Below, piece by piece: positions 38,001 to 49,100 of a stretch of DNA of 64,000 nt. The stretch is from Panorpa germanica. Its lineage: Eukaryota > Arthropoda > Insecta > Mecoptera > Panorpidae. The stretch spans positions 11,036,001 through 11,100,000 of the forward strand of contig OY783219.1 in assembly GCA_963678705.1 (NCBI GenBank). Direction: 5' to 3'. The position numbers were made by a program, and so were the translations under genes. Under the pieces are notes generated by a model. That model was given only the letters and a program-made list of their open reading frames with translations. It did not search any database and was not told the DNA's origin. How positions within the stretch are numbered: position 1 is the first letter of the stretch; each line of letters begins with the position of its first letter.

Positions 38001-39182
38001 ACTTACTTCTTCACTAAATTAATGTAATTTCTTTCGGTGGTCCGCCTAACGAATGTAATGCATCCGCCTGTGTGTTGTGTAATGTAGGCCATGGCGTTTA
38101 AAATGAGATTTGCTGTATTCTGGGCTAAAATGTAACAATAATTATGAAAATATGATATACCTCATTAATACTACCAGTTATACATTTTTTGTTTAACTTA
38201 CAGAGGGACCCCGTAATGACATATGGGATTACACCACCTGGCCATCTTTGTTGGTCACTTGGAATAGCGTTTCGGCCCTGAAAATTGTTTGATTTAATTA
38301 ATATGTACAATTACTACTAAATGGTTAACGTAACAATCATATCACTTCAGTCACTCAGTGCCGAATTTAGAGGTGGGGAGGCCCTGGGGAAACGAAGGAG
38401 CGGAGACCCCTAATTATTTTCCGAATAAAAGGAACATTTTTTTTCCGTCAAGTCTTTCAAAAATTTAGTGCTTTGATTTCTATTGTGCAGGCCCCTTTCT
38501 TGACTACGCCCCGGGGCAGTAGCCCCGCCTGCTCTCCCTAAAATCCGGGCCTGCAGTCACTTTACTTCATATTTAAGGTCTCAAGATACGGGGTCAAAAA
38601 TATTGCATATAAATTTTTAAATGGGTCAAAAAATGTCAACAATTACCCAAAGCGATGTCCAAGTATAGATAATATAAAAAATGTACACTCGTTTCTCAGG
38701 AAATTTGTCGACCGTGTTGAGAACAAACCAAAAAATCTAACGATTAGCTCGACATGACAAAGGTCAATCTTGTAGAAAAATCATTCTCTTTAGGAGAGTG
38801 ATTTCACATCAGCTGTTTGGCCAAAGTGGGCCCAACATATTTTGCATGACAACATTTTTGCCCCAATTTGTTGCCAACGCCGTAACAGCGTTTTAAACCC
38901 GTGTATTGGGCACCATCAAAGCAATATTTTATGCATCGTTCAATTTTAATTGATAAAACAAATTGGAATATGCTTTTCGGCCCTATTAGCCCCTTCTGAT
39001 CTATGTTTTTAATTAATAATTTGTTGGTTTCTTACCTCTGGTCTCACGACGTCACCTTCTGGGCGATATAGAGCTTTACCAGCCTCCTGGAGGGCATCTC
39101 CTTCAAGTGGTTTCTGAATTGCTGGCAGAGCAACACAAGCAGCGACCAAAAGGCCTAACGCAATTACTGATTTTAGCAACAT
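35048..39182 (-). CDS. Astacin-family (M12A) secreted zinc metalloprotease, 'astacin B', six coding exons
   Basis: Minus-strand exons: 39036-39182, 38202-38277, 38007-38124, 36552-36735, 35856-35960, 35048-35167. Phases are 0,1,2,0,0, giving 249 aa. The signal peptide is residues 1-20 ([20 protein letters not shown]). PEGDV holds the aspartate switch (Asp44). The mature region begins at [23 protein letters not shown] gives His145, His149, His155 and Glu146. The Met-turn is GIMIYG (Met201, Tyr203): it has Gly where the neighbours have Ser, and Ile where classical astacins have His. Cys96, 117, 137 and 248 fit the two conserved disulfides. The domain ends at the catalytic fold with no tail domains. 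It is the middle member of the tandem cluster. Intron 1 carries a hAT MITE and intron 3 a Helitron. All zinc ligands are intact, so an active enzyme is expected. Confidence 0.93.
36000..36270 (+). mobile_element. Purine-rich LINE-like remnant in astacin B intron 4
   Basis: It is unusually purine-rich compared with the flanks and translates to charged stretches such as [20 protein letters not shown] and [18 protein letters not shown]. That style resembles the internal charged region of the R1/R2-like LINEs seen elsewhere here. No diagnostic motif is present, so the class is inferred. Confidence 0.4.
37383..37945. repeat. Dispersed repeat family X, copy split by a Helitron
   Basis: 37383-37530 and 37865-37945 together match the copy at 15165-15400. 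The intervening 334 bp is the Helitron. Confidence 0.7.
37531..37864 (+). mobile_element. Non-autonomous Helitron (5' TC ... CTAG 3'), precise insertion between A and T
   Basis: The 334-bp element starts TCTTAATATATATAAATTAC and ends in a GC-rich stretch (gcaacgcgtggccgggac) then AGCTAG. The base before is A and the base after is T, as expected for Helitrons, and there is no target duplication. It interrupts a dispersed repeat whose uninterrupted copy is at 15165-15400, which shows the exact empty site. It lies in intron 3 of astacin B. Confidence 0.88.
38356..38553. mobile_element. hAT-type MITE with perfect 8-bp target duplication
   Basis: The 198-bp element starts CAGTGCCGAATTTAGAG and ends CTAAAATCCGGGCCTG, matching imperfect inverted repeats. 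It is flanked by CAGTCACT at 38348-38355 and 38554-38561. It lies in intron 1 of astacin B. It is GC-richer than its surroundings. An inverted relative lies at 11979-12134. Confidence 0.87.
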
Positions 39183-39217
39183 TTTAGCAAGTGTACTATA
39201 TTTTAACAGTACAATAC

Positions 39218-39254
39218 TACTGATGCATGGAATACATTTTGATCTGCTTTTATA
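39218..39254 (-). promoter_or_regulatory. Core promoter of astacin B (TATA plus initiator)
   Basis: On the minus strand TATAAAA occupies 39254-39248 and an arthropod-type initiator TCAGT occupies 39223-39219. The predicted +1 adenine at 39221 is about 33 nt after the start of the TATA box. This predicts a 38-nt 5' leader before the ATG at 39182. Confidence 0.7.
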
Positions 39255-41111
39255 TGTTTTAGCATAAAAATCATTATCATATAATTATATGAACAATGAA
39301 ATTTTAATTATTATAAATCAACAGTAAAGAAATTGATAAGTTGAATTAGGTTTGAAAATAATTAACTCCATATCAGTAAATAAACACTTTTAAACTTGAA
39401 GTGGTATTCAAGGATAAAGAAAAGTGGCTGCTCATTTTAAGAAATGTGACTTAATTGAAAAATGTTTAATTGTAGCGGACTTGAGTTTTTTCTTAAATTC
39501 TGTTACTGTGAATACTGCGCTACAAACTTACCAAAAAAAAAAAAATTAAAATAATTAAGGTTGGGCTTTGAACGCACTACATGTTTTCGAAATTTTTATA
39601 TAGCACCTCGAATATAGGGATGCATGTATGCAGGGTGTCCCAATATTTAACGATAAGCGGGCACCAGAGAGTGGTCCTGCTCATAAATACACGAGAAAAA
39701 AAGAAAAATAAAATTATCTCATTTTGTTTAGAAATTACAAAAATAAAATCTTTTGAAAATTGAAACGCCTTAAAGATGATTTTAACGATGTTGTGCCTGT
39801 ATTAATGTCGGTGGGAAACAATTTGAACATTTACTGTAATGTAAATAATGCAATAAATTTATTAAATGAACGAAAAATTGTTTGTACCATTTTTTTTAAT
39901 TCATTCAACAATAAAAAACCTATTTTGGGTATTGTAAAAATGATAACTATCAACAAGAACAATTTATGAAATTTGGTTCTTGTTTAGAAATAGTATGCAT
40001 AAATTTTTTTTATTGGTAGTTCCTGGAGTGTTATACCATTTTGGAATTCTGAAGAGTTGCGCCAATTTAAAAAAAAACTTGCCGTAGTAGTGTTCATACT
40101 TTTTTTTTACACCACGATGAGTTAAAGTTGACTTAAAGTAAAAATCTTTAAAAATTTTAGGGAAAAAAATAATTTTGATTGATTTTTGTGTAAAAACTAC
40201 TAGCGTTCTGGGATTCTGTTGGGCGTTGTGGTGGATAGCAGTGATAACATCTTAAGGTGTTTCAATTTTAGAAAAATAATTATTTTTTTTGTATCTCCTT
40301 TACATCACAAAACGTTTAAAGCCCAATCCATGTTTGTAACTGGATTGACCAACATGCTATATCGTTTCTCGAGTGCGAAGAACAAAGTTAGTTCGTCGTT
40401 GCCTTGCTCTTGCTTTAACTAATCAAAAAAATGCGCTGCAGAATGTAAGAACAAAGAGTACAGGAAGTTTAAGGAAATTAATACTCCCGCTGATGCAATA
40501 AAAGGTAAAGGTAAAATACAGTTACTGATTTAATGAGAGCTATTTGTTTTACATTATAACAAAATATTAAGCTGTTACATTTTTCAAAACAATTTGTTGA
40601 TGATGGTTATCTTTCTTGCACTCACTTTTCTTTCTATCGCCAACCTAAAATCTTAAAGCTATCGTTAGGTTTGATGGAAGGTATATAACATAGATAGAAA
40701 ATATAACGCAATATAAGGCTTTACTTAGCTTGTATTAAGCTGGCAATTGTGAATCTGCACTGCAATATCTAGAAAGAACACGCAACAAACATGAATACAG
40801 ATTAAAAATGATCACATAATTTATTTAAATTTTAAAATCTTAAACCACCTTGACAACGGTGCATAACCTTTTCGACCTTGCATTTAAATTGATACAGCTA
40901 TATCTTAATTGCATCCACTTATTATCATTTTTCAAAAATATTTAATTATCATTGTATTATAAAAAGAATGGTTTAAATATGTGATTATTATCTACCAATA
41001 AGTGTTTGGATTTCTTATTTATAGAACCAATTGAAACGTCATTTGCCCTTCAAATGATTAGACAATTAAAAGAACAACAACAAAATTAATATTTGAGTAT
41101 TAATGTTTCAA

Positions 41112-41260
41112 AACTAATAATAACGCCATAGTGGGCAAACTGATGTCTCCTCGTGTTCGATCCCTGGACTAGCACAATATTTTTTAGGTTTTGAAATGTA
41201 TTTGATTATGTTCTTCAAATCATAATAAATAGATCAACGTTAAACATATTATATGAATAA
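41112..41260 (+). mobile_element. SINE-like copy
   Basis: CGTGTTCGATCCCTGGACTA (B-box-like) is followed by ATATTTTTTAGGTTTTG and a 'ttgattatgttcttcaaatca' tail, like the 26842 copy. Confidence 0.45.
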
Positions 41261-41649
41261 GCACACGGTTGTCCAAGCAGAGTTTTGTCATAGTCGTAGA
41301 AAGATATCGACAATCACTTATGAACATATTGAACGAACAGAGCGAACAATAATAATTTTGTCTTAAGATAGTTCACTAGTGACAATCGTAGGCAAAAGTA
41401 TAGTCGGATATGAAGTACAAACTTTACTTACACTCCATATAGGATAGCATATTATTTTCTTTGGATATTGTACTCAATACATGTAAACTTTAATATACAT
41501 ATACATATAGGCATGTAGTAGCCGAACCAGAGTATTTAATCTTCCAATGCTATAATAGCTATCACTAATAATAGAAACACGAAAATCAATCCTATCATTA
41601 CAAATATACAATTTAATTTATGCATATTAAAGAAAAACAATATTAAACT

Positions 41650-42083
41650 GATGTGGAAGCCGCTAAGTTGGCTGCTATAGAAAGAAATCCAGTCTCTGAT
41701 ATATTACACTTAGACTTAATAGAATAGTATAAAAAGAGTATAAGGTAAATTCAAAACTAGTGCTGGACGCAAATAAGTAGCAACAAATTGAGATTGATTA
41801 AAGAAAATACAAAAAAGTGGGAAACTTCTTATCAAAGCAACAGACAATTTGAAAAAGTCATCTTCAGACTACGAACAAGACATACGAGATTGACGCAAGT
41901 GTAGCAACTGTCAGGCGCAAATAACAGTCCATCATCTACTAGTAACCTGCCCACAATATCAAACCGAACGAACAAAACACAGCATACGTGATGAACTAAA
42001 TGACATGCTTTCAGACAATCCAGAAGAAATTCAAAAAGTTTTCGAATTCCTAACTGATATTTACTTCATAAACAAATTTAAAT
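41650..42083 (+). mobile_element. LINE 3' end, RNase H-type C-terminus (copy 3)
   Basis: It starts with residues EAAKLAAIERNPVSDILHL, continues through the shared ETSYQSNRQFEKVIF and CSNCQAQITVHHLLVTCP segments with frameshifts, and ends with FLTDIYFINKFK and a stop. It is the longest of the three copies at its 5' side. Confidence 0.72.
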
Positions 42084-42542
42084 AAAATAAATTAACTTCA
42101 GTCGAACATCCTAATATATTCTTCTACAATATAGTTTATCTTTAATTTATATTTAAACGTTCTCAAGATGCGTTATTATACTTTTTAGGTTTTCTATATG
42201 TGCGCAACAATACTTCGCTTCACAGCTGGTGAAAAAATTTTAAATTTTGTAATTAAATTAAATTATTATATTAACATTTTTTTTATTTGATAAAATTCTG
42301 TTGAAAATTGGTTTGATTAGTTCACTACGTTAAAGCTATAATATTTTTACGATCATTAGTTTTTTATTTTTGATTGCTAAATATTAAATAACCTTTAATA
42401 ACGTTTTAAAAATATTGGAAGTCAACTTCACTCGTAATTAAAACAAATACAAAATTTATTTCTTGTTCTTTATTTTATTTCAAAAAACTAAATTCTTTTC
42501 TTAAGAGTATTCGTAAATATACATATTCCTTAATATCATAAC

Positions 42543-43393
42543 TTAAACAATACATTTAGCGATATCAACTCCAACTTTAGCAACAGCAGCAACAGCTTTA
42601 CCAACTTCCTGACCAGCACACTTTCCTAGAGCTAATCTAACTTTTCCAATTTCAAAAACTGCTGCAGAAGCATCTGCTACAAGAGCTGCAGAAATTTTTG
42701 AAACAGCTACAGTGAATTTAACTTCCTCCTTCAATTTACATGCAACTTGCTGAATAGGTGCCAGCTCTCCACATGCACGAATAGGCTTGGCTGCTTCCTG
42801 GACTTTATCGGATGCTGCGTGCAGTTTCTTCTTAGTATCTTCGGCAATTGCTTCAGCTTTCTTATTTGCGTCATCTACACAAGCTTGGACTTTGTTAATA
42901 CCTTCTTCTGCAACGGATTCTAATTTATCAGCTTCAGCTTTGGCGCAGTCGTTCAGATCTTCTGCGAGCTCTTCTATTTGCTGTTCAACTTTGCTAACTG
43001 CTTCTCCGATTGCTTTTTCAGCAGCTTCTACTAGTTCCTCGGCTGTAGCAGTAAGCTTGGCGACTGCTTTGTCAACATCTTTTATCAAACCTTCTACTGT
43101 GGCTTCAATTTTATCTGCTGCTTCTTGGATAAGATCTTCAATATCACTAATAACATCTTTTCGTTCGAAGATTCGTTCATTCTATTAGAAGTAATGAAAA
43201 TTGTCATTAATTTTCGATTCGATATTATTGTCTGAATAATGTCAAAGAACATTATAATATCTGTGAGTCTATGAATTTTTATATCTTATATATTGTGACT
43301 TACCCAGGAAATTTCCTCATGGAATGGAGTTGCTGGAAGACCAGCGCAGAATGCAGCGAGAACGCCGAGAACGATGGCTGATTTTAGCATCAT
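42543..43393 (-). CDS. Secreted alanine-rich, helical, six-cysteine protein of unknown function (two exons)
   Basis: Exon 1 is 43304-43393 and exon 2 is 42543-43181, joined GT-AG in phase 0, giving 242 aa. The start is the first of two tandem ATGs. Residues 1-22 are a signal peptide (MMLKSAIVLGVLAAFCAG then LP). The rest is rich in Ala, Glu, Lys and Val with repeated a/d-type hydrophobic spacing and almost no aromatics. This predicts long amphipathic helices, perhaps coiled-coil or a bundle. Six cysteines at about 109, 131, 167, 178, 218 and 240 would suit three disulfides. There is no membrane segment after the leader. I do not recognise the family. It sits between two astacin genes on the same strand, and its leader resembles that of astacin B. 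Two overlapping AATAAA signals at 42469-42479 follow the stop by about 65 nt, so the gene looks complete. Confidence 0.85.
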
Positions 43394-43470
43394 TGTCTTC
43401 GTGTGTTATTGCCTCTAGTATGAATACTGATTGCAAGAAAACTATAAAGTGATAAATGTACTTTAGATTC

Positions 43471-43480
43471 ACTTTATATA
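43471..43480 (-). promoter_or_regulatory. TATA-like box of the alanine-rich secreted protein gene
   Basis: The minus strand reads TATATAAAGT about 80 nt before the start codon at 43393. A TCAGT initiator-like motif lies at 43426-43430, about 50 nt from the TATA box, which is farther than usual. The real start site may lie between them. Confidence 0.5.
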
Positions 43481-43828
43481 GGTTTAATTTTAATTATAAA
43501 AAACTATTATCATTAAGTATTGCGTAGTAATAAATCTAATTCAATAGAATTATAAATATCTTATCACTGGATATTGTACTAGGTTTTTAATTAACACATA
43601 TGCGTAATACCTGTATTGAAAATTAATTACCCTCTTGATTTTTGACACCTCACTTAGACGAATTCATAAATGACGTATCTAATTACGTTTAATTGGAAAA
43701 GTACTGGTGTTTTTTTCCATTTCAACAGCTAAGATATATCTCACATTAATTGTAATGTAAATTGTATTGTGTGCTTGCTAGATTCGTTATTCTTCGAATA
43801 TTTCTTTATTTTTGATTTGTTTATACTT

Positions 43829-44090
43829 TACCCAGTAAACATTTGGTGAAGTGTCCCTTTTTGTGACGTTTCTATCACTATTTCACTTCAATTATAGTTC
43901 GCATCAACTTTATCTTCATTTGTATTCCAACAGGTGGAGCGGTTCCGTCAGCTGTAGTCGATAAAACAGACATTTCATATGAACGATTGTGAGAAACTGA
44001 ACTATAAATGAACTCTTTCATGACAAAAAAATCGCATCTCCAATATGATGTCAAAGTGACTCCAAAAGGATCCAAAATGTTTACTGGGTA
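43829..44090. mobile_element. MITE with TACCCAGTAAACATTT inverted ends
   Basis: The left end TACCCAGTAAACATTTGG and right end CCAAAATGTTTACTGGGTA are nearly perfect inverted repeats bounding 262 bp. A 77-codon minus-strand reading frame fills much of the interior but shows no motif I recognise. No clear target duplication. Confidence 0.72.
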
Positions 44091-45404
44091 GTGATTTATT
44101 CCTGGTCCCAATAAAAGCTGAGTGTCAGAGTCTACAATCTAGCTGCATCAACAGCTATAACTTTTTCAATTTATTCAAAAATTCTTTCTCTGCAGTTCTT
44201 TCTTTATTAAGATTTTGACCTTCTGAATACTGATAAACAGTGGACGTTGTCCGGAATATTTAAAATCTTATGTAATAGTCATTCATGTTAAGTGTTAGTG
44301 TTACTAATTGACAAAACATTTTTAAAGTTTAGTGAATATCATATGATTGGCTATAGTTCAATAGGTTCAGTTAGTGACTAATAATAAGTACTTCTCTTTT
44401 GTTTACCTACTACACATAAACACTTTATATTGGAGATAATATTTTCATTTACTCATAAAACAAAATCCAAAACAATTCAGTTTTCTGCGTTCGTTAGTGC
44501 AGTCCATTTATTATAACTGTAAGTTCAGTGTTGGTTTTAAAATACGGCTCAATCGACCTATAAGCCCAAAAGCAGGGTCGGCCTTAGCCGTTGCAGATCT
44601 GCAAGGTCTTTTGTTCTTTATGTAATTTATGTAATTTTTGATGATAACTGACGTAAAATGCAAAAGTTATAAATAAATAAATATAGAGTTTTAAATTTTT
44701 TAATATGCTTGCACTCACACGCTCCACTCGTGTTTAACGAAAAGTTTCAAATACATATATAGTAATGCTTTTTTCTACTTGGATTGTTGCCCTGCTTGTC
44801 ACCCTCTAAGACCGCCACTATCCAAAAGCTACAGGAAACAGTGACGCGTGGTAAATGCATTGGTTCTCTTGAATCACTCAAGGGGGTTTAAACCCCTGTG
44901 CACTAACACACTACAGATTGGCCTGACCTGTATTCCAAGATATTCCCTAGTACGACTAGGAGAAAATGTCATGCACATGCAAATGTGTCCCATCTAAGCA
45001 ACCTGTGTACACGTATGTTGCACTATCGCATTGAATATTTATTTTATTGATATCACACTTTGTCGATTTCTTGACAATACCGATGCCTAATAATATTATG
45101 AATATCTATGTACATAATCAATTAAACTTAATTATAAACAAATCTACGAAATATAGTACGGAAATCTAACCTGATGACACAACAATCAGTGCATCTCTAA
45201 ATTATATAAAATTCTTCGTATTTGTGAAATACATCGGACAAATAATATATGAATAAAGATTTACGTAATGAAGACTGTGGAACAACACTAACTAAATGTC
45301 AGGTTCTTTTCTTACAATTCTTACAAAAATAGTAAAAGTATCTGCATTTAGTTCTTTTATATTGTTCTTTTATACATGAGTGAATTTTTATCTCTGTTTC
45401 GTTT

Positions 45405-45740
45405 ACGCAGACTAAGTGAATCTAATGAAATGATAGATTGGGTCCTGTAGCGAATAGCCCCAATTTATCCACACATAACACCCCCTGCAGATTGGTCCCT
45501 GATCTCGTGTAAACGATTTTACTCTAAATTCTTTAAATGCATTAGTTACAGTTTTACCGTTCTTACATGATAACACCATATGATCGACGTGTCCTTCTTC
45601 GTCATAATTACAATTAGCAGACTGTAGTAACTTTAACTTAGGTATTTCATAGGCGGCAGATTACTTATGAACCTTCTGTATATAAATTTTTTAAAGGTGT
45701 CTCCATTATAGAAATTAAAATCCGGGGAACACCCTATAAT
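45405..45740 (-). mobile_element. Decayed LINE C-terminal fragment
   Basis: The complement carries FYNGDTFKKFIYRRFISNLP and, in another frame, CNYDEEGHVDHMVLSC. The C-x(n)-H-x3-H/C pattern resembles the tail of non-LTR polymerases. Stops and frameshifts are present. Confidence 0.45.
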
Positions 45741-45996
45741 TCCTGGAAACAATTGTCCATTGCTAAATATATATCCAGTAAAATATATACGTAATATTTA
45801 TGTAGGTAGATACGATTCAAAACCGAAATACATAATAGCATAGCCTTTTTTTTGGAAAATATAAATTAGTAAAAAAAAAACAACATTTTCAATATAGAAT
45901 ATTAGCCTTTATTAGTTTTAGAACCACCTCAACATCTATTTTTATATGAAACCTGTTAAAATAACTTTTTATTAAACTTATTAACATTGTCGGAAA

Positions 45997-46122
45997 TTAG
46001 ACGGGGCATCCATACAGTCTCTTAACTCTGTAAATATCACTTGGAGTCATTCTGTCTTTATCATATGCATTTCTTAGGGTATGTTGACCTGTCCTGTCGT
46101 AGATGGTCCTCAGATTCCAGTC
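45997..46122 (-). CDS. Astacin C terminal exon, version 6b (distal)
   Basis: A phase-0 acceptor (CTATTATCAG) opens a second intact 42-codon exon beginning DWNLRTIYDRTGQH and ending LYGCPV then TAA. It has the same length, phase and end as 6a but differs at ten residues. Several differences change charge, for example Tyr-Ala to Asp-Arg in the middle. A minus-strand AATAAA lies at 45968-45973, 24 nt past the stop. No copy of exons 1-5 lies between 46122 and 47008. It is therefore either an alternative last exon of astacin C or the only surviving piece of a lost fourth gene. Confidence 0.85.
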   Translation of the reverse strand, partial: DWNLRTIYDRTGQHTLRNAYDKDRMTPSDIYRVKRLYGCPV

Positions 46123-49100
46123 CTGATAATAGAAAACATTAATATAATACATGTATTTAGTAAGTGAACTTAAATATCTAAAAACTCAGTGCGTTTTTTG
46201 AGTAAGGGCTTCATTTTCTTTTGGGTTTACCAAACTTAATGAATTGATTCTTTATTGTTTTATTAACTAATAATAAATTAACAAATATATCAGAGTTTGC
46301 ATTAAACAAAAAACACTGTGAGTCCGCACTGTGAATAACAATAACGATAAAATAAATTTGCACCAAACTGCTGATTTTACCGCACGAATTTTAAATCACT
46401 AATGCGTGTATGGTTATGTAACTACATGTGTTTCGCAGTACGGTCCTAGCCTTAGAACAAAACTTTTACAGTCTTGCAACACTCAAGTTTTCTTTTCATT
46501 GTCATTCAGGACAATTAAGTTAGGCGAAATTCATGGATCTCATAAAACGTGGAAGAGAAGGAAGGTTTTAAGCGATATCTGAATGGTTAGCCGTATGAAT
46601 ATGTCGTCCGTATTTTAGCGATTCACTCATTTTCTACTTACTGAAATGTTACCAAATATTACTTTCATTTCATTTTGTTTTATAACAAAAAAGTACATCA
46701 AAATGTAAATGAAAAAACCAAACACTTTATTTTAAACAAATTTCTGTATTTAGCGGGACCAAATATGAATACAATTTGATGTTTAGAATATAAAAAATTT
46801 TGCAACTTGTATCACAATTAAATTAACTAATGGTAAAATAAATAACTGAGTCTATTGAAGACAGTTATATTTGCTTAATATTTTGTAGTTTTTGCGATGC
46901 ATATAAGACCACGCTTGAGGAACTGGTGAGGAAATGGAGGTGACGTCATTATTGCAGTGGAAGCATTTGGGCACATTTAAATAACGTCCAATGCGTAACA
47001 AATGGTTCTAAACAGGACACCCGTAAAGTTTCTTAACTCTATAAGCGTCGCTTGGGCTCATAGCATATTTGTCATAAGCACTTATTAGCCTATGTTGACC
47101 AGTTCTATCGTAGATTGTCTTCAAAGTCCAATCCTAAATTTAAAAACTAACTTTACTGCATATCTAATAATTGTTATTCCTACAATGTGAGAAATATACA
47201 GTAAAAATTACTGTGGGACATAGTACCATAGTGCTATCATCACAGCTGGCATCACAAACCTCTAGGAATGGAGGAAAAATTAAGATTAACAGCACACCAT
47301 GCATTGTATAACTCGTACTCCGTTAAATATTTACATAGAAATTTTACACGCAGGTACTATGCTCACACAGTAATGTTTACTGTATATTTCACAGTGTATC
47401 TACACATTTCAATGTAATTATATCTATCATACACATTTTAATATTTCTAATATATTAAAAGGCCACGTAGTTGTTATCGCTAAGATAATCAATATTTTTT
47501 GCGTAAAGTGGAATACTACTTATATGTATAAATAATTGATAATAATTATCATTTGTCAACAAATTTGTTAATTTAATAATGATTTGATAATTTGATAGCA
47601 AGAAGGTTAAATAAGATTAATAAAAAAACCCAATTGTTAGATCGATCGATTAAATAACTCCGCAGAATTAATAAGAATCCATATTTAATTAAATGTGAAA
47701 TAGCCTAGTCAAATAAAAATGAAAGATAATAAGCTAACCTTTTGCATAGACCTTTGTCTCATATAATCTGTAGATTGTTATAAAACTTGTTGCATTTTTC
47801 CTTATGATTAGCCGTTCTCCAGATAAACGAAAAATTCAGTTTTTCATTTACGGTCACTGAGAGAGGCTGTAATATTTTCATTTAACATTCCAGAAAGACT
47901 AAGCCCATCAATTTTTCTAAACGTCTTTTGTAAACTAATATCCGACTACCAAAAATACCGGCTGAGCATTTACATTTTGAATGTGTTACCACATGTGTGA
48001 CTTATAAACTAATATATTAATGTAATAGAAGTATAAGGTAATACTTACGACAGTAAAAGCAGTTTCTCCATAAATCATGATCGATTCGTAATCAAAACTG
48101 TCCCATCGACGATTCTCATGTGGTAATAATTTATCGAAGTTGAATGCCATGCCCTAAAAATAATATATTTAAATATATGTTGAAGTTCACAATGACAATG
48201 ATTACCCTTTCGCAACACTCTATGAAACGACATCATTAATAATGATAATATTAAATCTGACGATAGATGTCAATGTGGTGAAGAAGGAACTTTGGATCAT
48301 TTTATATTTGGATGCATAAATAATAGTTTAAAAAGATCAAAATTGAATAGTGAAATATTAGATGTGATTAAAACTTTTCCTGTTAATACTAAATTTTTGT
48401 TAAGTGATTCAAAATTAATTAGTGAATTATTGAAATATTTAGAAATTTGTAAAATTGAATTATAAATTATAAAAGATGTATAAAAATGTTTGATGGTGGC
48501 TATAACGAAAGTAAGTCAAGGCAAATAAGTAAATAAATATATAAAAAAAAAAAATAATAATGATTTATTATTCAGAAAAATATTGTCTCAGTTTTGTACC
48601 TATTTTGATCTGTCGGTATCATTAATGTTTTTAATTTAATTTATCGGTTTTTAATAAGACACTATCTAATTTACAGCAAAATGTAACGCAAAAATAACTT
48701 TACTTGTTAAGACGACTGTTTCAGTAAAGTATATTGGTGTTTCCTCGTGTTAGTACACTTTATCATGAGAGGAAGGAATATTCTATTTTAATGTTCATTA
48801 ATACATCACTGTAACTAATAAAATAAATAAAAGAATGTATTATATATCTGTAACATTTTCTTCTTTCACTGATCCGCTATGGTGTAAAATCATAGAGATA
48901 AAGGTAAAGAGAGAGATAGCCTCTGTGTCTCTTTCGAGCTGAGTACTGTGATTGACTGTCACGCTAATGAAAATATAGCTATACTAGAGTCATGTTTCGT
49001 CAGAGAGAGGGGTTGTCTGTGTCTTTATTTATTTTAAAAATTTCTGTATGCTACACTCACTATTACAAATATTTTTATTTTTATTTTAACAATAGCGTCT

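Noticed and set aside
42787-43188. 133-codon plus-strand frame
   Set aside because: It is the antisense shadow of the alanine-rich secreted protein exon.
43878-44111. 77-codon minus frame as a gene
   Set aside because: It lies within, and runs slightly past, the MITE bounded by inverted repeats and has no motif, leader or splice context.
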